From assembly GCA_032622095.1 (NCBI GenBank), contig CP136063.1, positions 177,797,956 to 177,861,955 of the forward strand: a DNA stretch of 64,000 nucleotides. Reading direction: 5' to 3'. The position numbers were made by a program, and so were the translations under genes. Positions 25,001 through 30,000 of this stretch are shown here, piece by piece. How positions within the stretch are numbered: the stretch's first letter is position 1; each line of letters starts with the position of its first letter. The notes under the pieces were generated by a model. The model made no database searches and was not told the DNA's origin. It worked only from the letters and a program-made list of their open reading frames with translations. This DNA is from Siphonodentalium dalli. Lineage: Eukaryota; Mollusca; Scaphopoda; Gadilida; Siphonodentaliidae.

Positions 25001-26533
25001 TATTTCTATAACCCTGACCTATTGCATACCAACTGTTGGGAATTTTGAGCGAAGTTGGGGGTGAGACCCGAAAATCCCCTGTCGCCAAGTCCCACTAATG
25101 GACCCTAGTAATATTGAACCCTCAGACTGTCGCACCCTCAGACTATCGAACCTCGGACCATTGAACCCTCGGAGTATAGAACCTTCGGACAATTTAACTA
25201 TCGAACCCTCTACATTTTGAACCATCGGAGTGGCTCAGACTAGCGCACTAGCCTTTAATCGAAACCTCGGATTAACGTACTGTTCCCACCCTGGGGCTAT
25301 CATATCTATCGAACATATACTGGACATATCAAGTCCCACAAAACAAGGTATTGATCGACGTCAGTCATATCACACCCACAAACTAATAATGTGCTCTTTA
25401 TTGGTTGATGGGAGTGGGACTTCAATTAAACCCCTGTTTTTTTGTGGGGGGGGGGGGGGGGCAAGCATTGGTATATCACGCGACCACACATACTCGTAAC
25501 ACAACTTAACACAAAAAAAAGTGGTAAGCCACAACGGAATTATGAATCAACACACTGAATGAACCTAATAGGTTATGTTAACATAAACTGTGTCTATTCA
25601 TTCATAATTGCCAACGAATTGTGTTCCTGGAAGTCTGGCACCCATCAGCAGTTTGTTTTCAGTTCATTTTAATTTTCATTGAAACATAAAAAAAAAAATT
25701 CTCTTACAGAAATCATGGCAGACACAAAAACTAAATGTCATTTAGAATCATATTTCAAAACCAGTGTACCCTTCAGCACATTTTCAAAACCTGTGTACCT
25801 TTCAGCACTTTTCTTGGCCAGAGTGACCCCTTCAGCTTAAATAAGTAACATTAAGTAAGAAGTACAGGTATATAAATGGGGAAATTTTTTATGTTTAGTG
25901 TCAATCGCTATTGCATTTCCTTTTTTGGCAGAAAATAATAATGAATTTGATTAATTATTGGCACAATGCACAATTCTATATATTGTCCCAATGAGTGTCC
26001 CTTTAATATGAAAATTCAGATAGTAAAATTAACTCTTAGTCCTTAGACAATTAAAAATTTATAAATGCTTCATTCACATAAAATAACTGTAAACAAGATT
26101 GGTGTTAATATTTGTGTTATATTAATTATTATAATTACATGTGTACTATATAAGTAACTTCAGAAATCTATCGTAAATAATTAATAATGATCGAGACCCT
26201 TGGCGATTTCACATTGAAACAAACTTCAGCCCAAAATTTACTCGACGGGGAAGTCGTGTGAGATTGCCCATCATTCACCTATTTATATGCTGCATATCTA
26301 CAGAATAAAAATGTTCAGTCATTTTAGTACGAATTTGTTTAGGTACGTTTCCCAGTTTGTTAGACAAGTGTTTTTAGCAACCAAAGTTCTATATGTTTAT
26401 ACATACAGTTTATATATATATAATCGGAAAAAAGATTACCCATTCCATGCCACATAACGACGGGAACTGGTGTCGCCTCAGCATTGCCATAAAATATGCC
26501 AATTAACACGATGCAATAGGAAAAAGATTTCAT
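2549..26533 (-). CDS. PPT1: PPT1, palmitoyl-protein thioesterase 1 (whole gene, 9 coding exons)
   Basis: Lysosomal thioesterase that removes palmitate from cysteines of S-acylated proteins during lysosomal degradation. Coding sequence is join of 26533-26440, 21962-21853, 20522-20395, 19605-19535, 17918-17834, 11656-11566, 8141-8043, 4474-4403 and 2674-2549 (minus strand), 876 nt including stop, 291 residues; the human enzyme has 306. Residues 1 to about 20 form a hydrophobic signal peptide. The [15 protein letters not shown] block, nucleophile motif GFSQG (Ser105), Asp217 in FTKDT and His273 in DTDHLQ match the family's Ser-Asp-His triad. Cys35/36, 86/118 and 142/149 align with cysteines that form disulfides in the human enzyme. 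N-glycosylation sequons occur at NST (145-147) and NTS (194-196). All introns are GT-AG, with phases 1,0,2,1,2,0,0,0, which as I recall equal the human positions. About six residues are missing at the exon 5/6 junction relative to human. Divergent from TMEM65. Confidence 0.95.
2675..4402 (-). other. PPT1: PPT1 intron 8
   Basis: Holds a Tigger-like terminus ACAGTAAAACCTTC near 2713 and a family A MITE at 4108-4361. The stretch 2830-4080 has no recognised element or exon. Confidence 0.85.
4108..4361. mobile_element. Family A hAT-like MITE, double-arm copy
   Basis: CAAGCCTTGAAATAGGG at the left, CCCTATTTCAAGGCTTG at the right, and two successive GCAGAATGAGG hairpins inside. Target duplication TCTAGGCT at 4100-4107 and 4362-4369 is exact. 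Confidence 0.85.
4403..4474 (-). CDS. PPT1: PPT1 exon 8: [20 protein letters not shown]
   Basis: 72 nt, 24 codons, phase 0 at both ends: [20 protein letters not shown] then LYQK, matching human [20 protein letters not shown] and LYTQ. Acceptor ATTTTACAG, donor GTATGT. A family A MITE lies 34 bp into the following intron and a family G repeat starts just upstream of the acceptor. Confidence 0.95.
4490..5292. repeat. Family G repeat, internally repetitive
   Basis: Bounded by AAAGTGTCAATGACACTG on the left and TTGTAAAGTTGAGCTAACAAG on the right. Inside, the phrases GATCCATATGAAG, GAGGGATGTGGTCTGTA and CCAAGATGGCTGC recur four or five times about 100-150 bp apart. Copies occur in inverted sense at 27735-28165, 42780-43500 and 46135-46795. 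Confidence 0.7.
5668..5856. repeat. Palindromic foldback element
   Basis: Left arm AAATATGTGTTATATACACA and onward to CGACGAGGCGACC pairs with the right arm GGTCGCCGAGTCGC to TGTGTATATAACACATTT. The arms span about 90 bp each and are almost complementary, so this is a MITE or other foldback unit not matching families A-C. Confidence 0.75.
6460..7232. repeat. Family K repeat with tandem ~140-bp units
   Basis: Starts near AAAGGCCGCTCGGCCACA and repeats the block TCGAACTTGACCTGTA / ATCATCCGGAAACC about every 140 bp. Ends in short CGGACGGACAC tandem words and a hairpin GTCCCCCGAA/TTCGGGGGAC at 7207-7232. Related text is at 13083, 37311-37970 and 38880-39000. Confidence 0.65.
7233..7440. repeat. 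Family F element, 5' fragment
   Basis: Begins CTAGAGGTGTGACTGTCCC directly after the family K hairpin and continues through TCGAAGTCGAAAAAGGG to ATCGCAGATGCACAGG, as in the longer copies at 11972 and 16395. The GGGGGGTATA end is missing. Confidence 0.65.
8043..8141 (-). CDS. PPT1: PPT1 exon 7: catalytic Asp in [15 protein letters not shown]
   Basis: 99 nt, 33 codons, phase 0 at both ends. Encodes [20 protein letters not shown] and [13 protein letters not shown]. Asp217 aligns with the catalytic aspartate of human PPT1 (Asp233 in FLNDS). Acceptor TTTCTAG, donor GTAGGT. Confidence 0.95.
8210..9118. mobile_element. hAT-like element with CAGGGTTGG termini
   Basis: Left end CAGGGTTGGTGATTTTT, right end AAATCAACCAACCCTG. 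Both ends are lined with repeated GATTTAAATCA words. The interior of about 680 bp has no transposase frame. TATGGAT occurs on both sides, but the spacing is off by three bases, so the target duplication is not clean. Confidence 0.6.
9321..9473. repeat. Palindrome with TTCGCGAAGCGAA centre
   Basis: ATCAACGTCGTTTTC at the left pairs with GAAAACGACGTTGAT at the right. The arms run inward through TCGGCGTATAGAAGTGT and GGATGCCGAATTACATA to a centre near 9395. Overall pairing is close to complete across about 75 bp per arm. Confidence 0.75.
10321..10730. repeat. Family A element, long but degenerate copy
   Basis: CAAGCCTGGATATAGTGTC at the left. The interior has AACTTCAATCTGATCCTAGG as in the copies at 50011 and 53037, and the second GATGCTAGCCCGC-type arm ends ACCTCATTCTTCAAATG. 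The right terminus is eroded. Confidence 0.7.
11566..11656 (-). CDS. PPT1: PPT1 exon 6: [20 protein letters not shown]
   Basis: 91 nt after acceptor TTTTTTCAG; residues 163-193. Encodes [20 protein letters not shown] and [11 protein letters not shown], matching human [20 protein letters not shown] and [11 protein letters not shown]. Donor GTATGG after the Arg codon; phase 0. The first base completes Asp163 with exon 5. Confidence 0.95.
11972..12976. repeat. Family F element interrupted by an insertion
   Basis: Runs from CTAGAGGTGTGACTGTCCC to GTTGCGGGTGGGGGTATA. Compared with the 395-bp copy at 16395-16789, it contains an extra block at about 12430-12900. That block is rich in TGTGGCTA and TAGCCACA words in both orientations and looks like a nested insertion. 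Confidence 0.65.
13706..13890. mobile_element. Family A hAT-like MITE with exact 8-bp target duplication
   Basis: CAAGCCTTGAAATAGGG to TTTCAAGGCTTG, flanked by GTTAGGGA at 13698-13705 and 13891-13898. The interior arm is shortened relative to the copy at 4108. Confidence 0.85.
14831..15247. mobile_element. Non-autonomous hAT element with exact 8-bp target duplication
   Basis: Starts CAGGGTGCGCGCTGG and ends GCAGTGCGAACCCTG, imperfect terminal inverted repeats of CAGGGT type. Flanked by CTGCCAGT at 14823-14830 and 15248-15255. The interior repeats TTTTGCCAAATGAAAAT several times. No coding remnant is seen. Confidence 0.85.
15940..16174. mobile_element. piggyBac-like MITE with long A-run
   Basis: TTAACCCTTGAGTGCCAGG at the left and CCTGGCACTCAAAGGGTTAA at the right, TTAA at both ends. 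The interior includes an A-run of about 32 bases (around 16031-16063) and a hairpin GCATTCTCTTATATATGC shared with family C. Confidence 0.8.
16395..16789. repeat. Family F element, compact complete copy
   Basis: CTAGAGGTGTGACTGTCCC to GCGGGGGGTATA, 395 bp. The interior carries CATGTCAGTAAACATTTAG, GCAGGTGCATATGTTCCC and the CGGACGACGGACAGACGG word cluster. It serves as the reference for reading the nested or expanded copies at 11972 and 57477. Confidence 0.75.
17322..17453. mobile_element. Family B foldback MITE, arm-deleted copy
   Basis: TACAGTAATGCTCTAATTAA at the left and GAGCATTACTGTA at the right. The left arm is complete (AGAATTATGGGTAACTTTTC, GGAAATATGGCTTGTTGCC) but the right arm is deleted apart from the terminus. 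Confidence 0.8.
17834..17918 (-). CDS. PPT1: PPT1 exon 5: [20 protein letters not shown]
   Basis: 85 nt, residues 135-162. Encodes [19 protein letters not shown] and KLMNLGAYV, matching human [20 protein letters not shown]. Contains the Cys142/Cys149 pair and a likely N-glycosylation sequon at Asn145. Donor GTAAGT; reading on past it meets an in-frame TAA at once, which supports the donor. The human exon continues about six more residues (SKVVQER region) that are absent here. Confidence 0.93.
17919..19534 (-). other. PPT1: PPT1 intron 4
   Basis: 18905-19390 is a repeat with two tandem ~170-bp units (CAAAGGGCCATAA, ACTCATATACCAA, GATAATTGTT) ending in GACGGACGG words. 17919-18900 shows nothing recognised. 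Confidence 0.8.
19535..19605 (-). CDS. PPT1: PPT1 exon 4: [23 protein letters not shown]
   Basis: 71 nt encoding residues 112-134 with split codons at both ends. The run from [12 protein letters not shown] to ISVGGQHQ is one of the most conserved PPT1 segments; Arg112 corresponds to the human Arg122 position. Acceptor TTCTTTAG, donor GTGAGT. A family J MITE begins 29 bp upstream of the acceptor. Confidence 0.96.
19635..19910. mobile_element. Family J MITE, TTAA-bounded
   Basis: TTAACCATTTCTTTATATA at the left and CTTAGTATAGAATGGGTTAA at the right. Shares AGTTATAAAAGTACACATTG and TTGAACTTATTATCTGAACA with the copies at 30515-30761 and 56512-56742. TTAA at both ends suggests piggyBac-type mobility. 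Confidence 0.75.
20102..20238. repeat. 137-bp repeat shared by both genes' introns
   Basis: AACTGCTTCATTTCTGTCCT through CATAGTAAAGGCCTCAAT to TTCATTTCACAACTATTTGC. The copy at 29641-29776 in TMEM65 intron 2 matches over the full length with scattered substitutions, in the same plus-strand orientation. No terminal repeats were seen. Confidence 0.75.
20395..20522 (-). CDS. PPT1: PPT1 exon 3: nucleophile serine motif GFSQG
   Basis: 128 nt, residues 69-110 plus two bases. Reads [18 protein letters not shown], then [20 protein letters not shown]. Ser105 sits in the nucleophile elbow G-F-S-Q-G. Acceptor ATCATAG, donor GTGAGT. The phase 2 exit splits the Leu codon that precedes RAVAQRC in exon 4. 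Confidence 0.96.
20608..20861. mobile_element. Family B foldback MITE with duplicated inner arm
   Basis: TACAGTAATGCCCTAAATAA to TTATTTAGGGCATTACTGTA. The block GAAATATGGCTTGTTGCCAT with the following AGAAAGCTCTCA is present twice in the left arm, giving an arm duplication before the hairpin turn. Confidence 0.85.
20935..21195. mobile_element. Family C element
   Basis: Starts AACCCTTTCATGCAGGAGC and ends with GGCAGCTCCAGTCATTGAAG and TTAA. Two internal hairpin units are based on TTCTCTTATATATGCAAG and its complement. Confidence 0.75.
21595..21809. mobile_element. Family B foldback MITE
   Basis: Left arm from TAATGCCCTAAATAATTGAC to CATCGGAAAGCTCTCA. The right arm is its near-exact complement, ending GGCATTACTGTA. 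It ends 44 bp from the PPT1 exon 2 donor. Confidence 0.85.
21853..21962 (-). CDS. PPT1: PPT1 exon 2: [11 protein letters not shown] to IGSNMIK
   Basis: Acceptor TTTTGCAG then 110 nt. Encodes residues 32-68, including the diagnostic [17 protein letters not shown] followed by [18 protein letters not shown], nearly collinear with human PPT1 ([18 protein letters not shown]). Adjacent Cys35-Cys36 are present. Donor GTTAGC; phase 0 exit. A family B MITE ends 44 bp downstream of the donor. Confidence 0.96.
22323..22692. mobile_element. Family C element with duplicated inner block
   Basis: Left CCCTTCCATGACTGG, right GCGGAACTCCCGTCATGAAA and TTAA. The block from CTTCCATGACTGGATTTTC through CTCGGATATATAAGAGAATG occurs twice in tandem (about 22327-22487 and 22487-22650), each with its own GCATTCTCTTAT hairpin. 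Confidence 0.75.
23153..23241. repeat. Family B MITE, deletion derivative
   Basis: AAGTAATGCCCTAAATAATC at the left, GATTATTTAGGGCATTACTG at the right; about 89 bp with most of the hairpin lost. Confidence 0.75.
23493..23979. mobile_element. Family B MITE interrupted by a family L insertion
   Basis: The left terminus ACAGTAATCCCCTATATATT-CGACTCCTTAA is followed, after about 366 bp of foreign sequence, by TTAACCACAGCAGAATTATG and the rest of the element to GGGCATTACTGTA. The break falls inside CCTTAACC and leaves TTAA on both sides. Confidence 0.75.
23523..23890. mobile_element. Family L element, TTAA-bounded
   Basis: About 366 bp, AGTGATGTGAAACACTC at one end and ACATAATATGTC at the other. 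It matches 49158-49527 in inverse orientation over its whole length (for example AAAGTAGTTATTTTTAC, AATTGACAACACACA, ATGGCGAAATCGTTTT). Interrupts a family B MITE at TTAA. Confidence 0.75.
25095..25225. repeat. Short tandem array of GAACCCTCGGAC-type words
   Basis: The words TATTGAACCCTCAGAC, TATCGAACCTCGGACC and ATTGAACCCTCGGAG recur about every 17-20 bp, seven times or so, with drift. Confidence 0.65.
25226..25310 (+). repeat. Possible tRNA-derived SINE head
   Basis: GTGGCTCAGACTAGCGCACT followed by AGCCTTTAATCGAAACC resembles a tRNA A-box and anticodon arm. A degenerate B-box-like GTTCCCACCCTGG follows. It does not fold into an intact tRNA by eye, so a SINE or tRNA relic is only a suggestion. 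Confidence 0.3.
26440..26533 (-). CDS. PPT1: PPT1 exon 1: start codon, signal peptide, VVMWHGM
   Basis: ATG at 26533-26531 opens a 31-codon segment plus one base. It begins [16 protein letters not shown] (signal-peptide-like) and ends [11 protein letters not shown], the first strand of the alpha/beta hydrolase fold and oxyanion-side motif of PPT1. Donor GTAATC follows at 26439. Phase 1 exit completes Gly32 with exon 2. No in-frame upstream ATG was needed; length and hydrophobicity fit a secreted or lysosomal leader. Confidence 0.94.
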
Positions 26534-26775
26534 GTTTTACTTCGAACAGGCACCTGCTGAATTACAAGTTAGCCATTTTGAAATCATGTGATTTTTAGGG
26601 ATCTCTTATTTTTTATCGTGTGTTAAATGCAATTTAAGTTATAATTTTGTTCAGACAAATTAATTATAACAATAAAATTTGTATTAAGTTGATATTTTAT
26701 AATCGCCAAGAAGTCTGATCCTATTCTTACTAACATTATTATACAAATTTAATATAGCATTCCATACAATGTTTA
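26534..26775. promoter_or_regulatory. Bidirectional promoter between PPT1 and TMEM65
   Basis: Only 242 bp separate the two divergent start codons, so both promoters and 5' UTRs must lie here unless upstream noncoding exons exist. The interval is AT-rich, has no recognised repeat and no CpG-rich stretch. On the plus strand it contains GCCATTTTG (26572-26580, YY1-like) and the palindrome-like TCATGTGA (26584-26591, an M-box/near-CLEAR E-box). Head-to-head geometry is seen directly; factor binding is inferred. Confidence 0.8.
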
Positions 26776-27052
26776 ATGGTGTCTCCCGGTCAAGGTCATA
26801 CAAATCATTTCCGGGATATTGTTTTTGGCAGCATGTTGACTGCAAATATCTGTAGATCTTGTCGAATTTTGCGAAGGATCGAGTGTACGAGTTGGTTCAT
26901 CAATAAGAAATCAAAGCACACCTATGATTATTCAACTACGCCGGGGAAAATAGCCTGTGTGCAGCTGGACGAATACACTGCACGTTCGGTCGTTGTGTCT
27001 TTGACTCCCAGGGAAAGAGAACTGATGATGACAGAAATCCAAAAAATAAAAA
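26776..27052 (+). CDS. TMEM65: TMEM65 exon 1: presequence and helical N-domain
   Basis: 277 nt from ATG at 26776; 92 codons plus one base. The N-terminal half contains CRSCRILRRIECTSW, basic and presequence-like. The C-terminal part, LDEYTARSVVVSLTPRER and ELMMTEIQKIK, aligns with human ARDFIYSLHSTERSCLLKEL. The donor is GTGCGT at 27053, a weaker site chosen because its phase 1 exit joins exon 2 and preserves family alignment. An in-frame ATG at 26833 (Met20) is an equally plausible start and gives a cleaner mitochondrial leader. Confidence 0.88.
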
Positions 27053-30000
27053 GTGCGTTTTGGTATGGGTGGCCATATTCACATTTATTGTCCCCCGAAA
27101 ACAAAACGATAATATTTTGAGGGTTCCATGACTACCCGCCCCTTAGAAGGCAATATCTGGGATCAAAATACAGGTGATGTTTTGGCCAAAATTTGGGCTG
27201 ACTTTGTACAGTGCCATCCTCTTCCCCCATTCACGCCATTGCCAAGCCACCCAACCTGAGTTTAGCATTTCTTATTAGTTTTGCAAAGTTTGTCTCTTTG
27301 TGGTGTGAATCTTTCGACATGCCCGTTATTTCATAAAAGTAATATTTAACGAAATAATACTAGGCATCTTATTCTTAAAGAGTTATCTCTATTGGGTGCT
27401 GTCCCATATTATACCCCTGAAACAACCTGCCAGCCGAAAAATTATAAATATAATGGTAATTACTAAATTAGGAGGTGTGAAGAGATTATCAGCTGTGCAA
27501 TTAGCCTTAGGCTAATGAAAACAAAGCTTCATTAATGCCCGCTTCCGGTCAACTTCCCCTCAAAATTATAGAATCTTATCGTGCGGGTAAAATACTGTTA
27601 ATCTACCAGAGAACGCCCTCTAAAGTGGTAATAATATTAATTAATGCATCAATGACAATGTTCAAATGATAATAAGTTTATATGATGCACAGAACGATAA
27701 TAATTTAAAAATGTATGACTCGCCAGCACCACGGTGAAAACTCAGAACTTCATATGGATCTTCTGGGTGACCTCTAAATGGGAGCCTCCTATCTTGACGT
27801 TAAATATCATTGCCGCCAGCAGCCATCTTGGATTTCAAATTTGAATCCATCGGCATACCATGCAGCCCGCGTCTCACATCCGATGGTCACCAAACTTGAT
27901 ATGGACTCATATTTTGACTGAAATTCGTTAAAAAACATGGTTGTCGGCAGCCACCTTGGATTTACTCTTTGCATGGCTAAATCCTTGGCACACCCTACAG
28001 ACCACATCCCTCATCCAATCCTGGATGGATTCTAATTTATATATACATTTATCTCTTCATGTTGACACATAGTATTACTTAGACATTTAAACTTTCTGCA
28101 TTTCTAATCACTCTATTGACTATAACACATGAAATTACCCCCATCTAAGTTGAGCTACAGTGTCATTGACATTTTCATTTGAATTTCAGCTGGTCTTTGT
28201 CACTCACTTGATGTAGCATCACCAAACGAAGGAGTTTATCCTATAAGCCAATTTTGACCCAATGCAAAACCCACTTGCTACCGGTTCTTGCTTTAAATAG
28301 GGACACCAAAGCCTCATATAGTCCAGGAGATATTGGTCATATAATATCAAATGCGGTTTTATTTTTAACACGATTTGTTTAATATGATAATATACCACGC
28401 TTACAAATTAGCCAAAATCTGACAACGTAATCCAATATGGTGGCCAAGATGCCAGCCGAAATGTGAAAATTTGCTTAAAATTTTCAACATATCACCACCT
28501 ATTGTTTGTCTCTATGACATTGTCCGATATCACGTTATTTCAACTGCCAGTATAATTTTAACTGAAATCTATGTTTTGTTGAACCTGTCCAATTGTTGAG
28601 AATATTGACCTAAATTGAAGACACCCCAACCCCTGTTGCTACGTCCCTGTCAAGCATACTGGGTGACATACACATTGCAAAATTTGTCCTGCTTATAACG
28701 TAGCTTTGTAGGATTATTGACAACTGTCACATATTCATCCGAACATAGTTCAATCATTAGCTGTTGTGAGGGACAATTGTTAAAAACGACCATTCGCCAC
28801 ATGTTGGTAAGTAGCTTTCCAACTCCTCGTCACAGGTTCGTAAGTTACTTAACAACCTGAGAGAACAATGTCAGTAGTCTGTAAATTACGTTATAAAGAC
28901 AGGGAAAACAGTATAATTTTATTGGATTTACTACCAGAGGTGTCAAATTTAATGATTTATGAACACTATTTTTCAGAACACAATTATTTAAATGTATATA
29001 ATATTCAAGATAATACCGTTGAATACCAAAATTATCTAATGAGTGGTTTCAAGGAAATACAGAATTTCTACGAGTGTGGATATTCTGTATTTCCTTGTAG
29101 CCATGAATGATTCACACAAAACATTTAGGTGTTCTTTTTATTATATGCGCTACATTTTAAAATTTCCTAAAACTGCAAGTTTTGTTCTACAGTGCACTGC
29201 AAAATGTTAGAAAACTTCGATATTTCCTGTCAGAAGTGGCAATGTTTACATCTGCTATAAACCGGAATTGATCATCTCCGAGGATATCGCTATTCCATTA
29301 TCTATCTCCTCGGTCAGTGTTATTTATTGCCTCGTTCAGTGTTATCAATCCCTCGGTCCACGGATTTGATAGAACATTCTACGCCACAGCAATTTCCCAC
29401 TAATCTACTAGTATCTCCTCGGTCAGTGTTATTTATTGCCTCTTTCAGTGTTATCAACCCTCGGTCCACGGAATTGATAGAACATTCTACGCCATCACAG
29501 CAAATTCCCACTATTTAATGGGGATGCATATAATAAAGAGATATACTTTCATTTCTCTTCAGATATATCTGGTGATGCAACTTCTAATCCACCATCTGCT
29601 GAACAGTTGAAGTTAGGTATGTGTTCTTGCAATATTTGTTAACTGCTTTATTTCTGTTCTGTGTTTTTGTTTCAATTTGAACTCACTGACTTGTCATAGT
29701 AAAGGCCTCAATATTATATTACTGATCAATATATCTAAAGTGTACTATATTTTCATTTCACAACTAATTGCTTTAAAGGGGGACTACACTAATTCTGGCC
29801 ATTTGTTAGACCATCTCCTTTTATACTCAACAGAATATACATGTATACAACCATTGAGTGAATTTGAGACATGGATTGGTGCAAAATACACTTGTGTGCT
29901 CTATGAACAATGCAAACAACATGGTAATTATAATGAAAATGTATAAATGGCTGCAGTCCTAAATTCATTTTCATTATTATTACCATTTTGTTGGCATCGT

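Larger units (their letters stand above)
21963..26439 (-). other. PPT1: PPT1 intron 1
   Basis: Contains family C (22323-22692), family B copies (23153-23241, 23493-23979), family L nested in the latter, a CCCTCGGA tandem array (25095-25225), a possible SINE start (25226-25310), a G-run near 25446 and short CCTTCAGCAC repeats (25760-25835). 24000-25000 and 25860-26435 hold nothing recognised. Confidence 0.85.
27053..29562 (+). other. TMEM65: TMEM65 intron 1
   Basis: Contains a family G copy (27735-28165) and a 109-bp direct duplication (29303-29518). An 80-codon frame at 28868-29110 has no family match I know and no splice context. The remainder is unremarkable. Confidence 0.85.

Noticed and set aside
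28868-29110. 80-codon plus-strand frame in TMEM65 intron 1
   Set aside because: No recognised family, AT-driven composition and no required splice sites; including it would break the TMEM65 reading frame.
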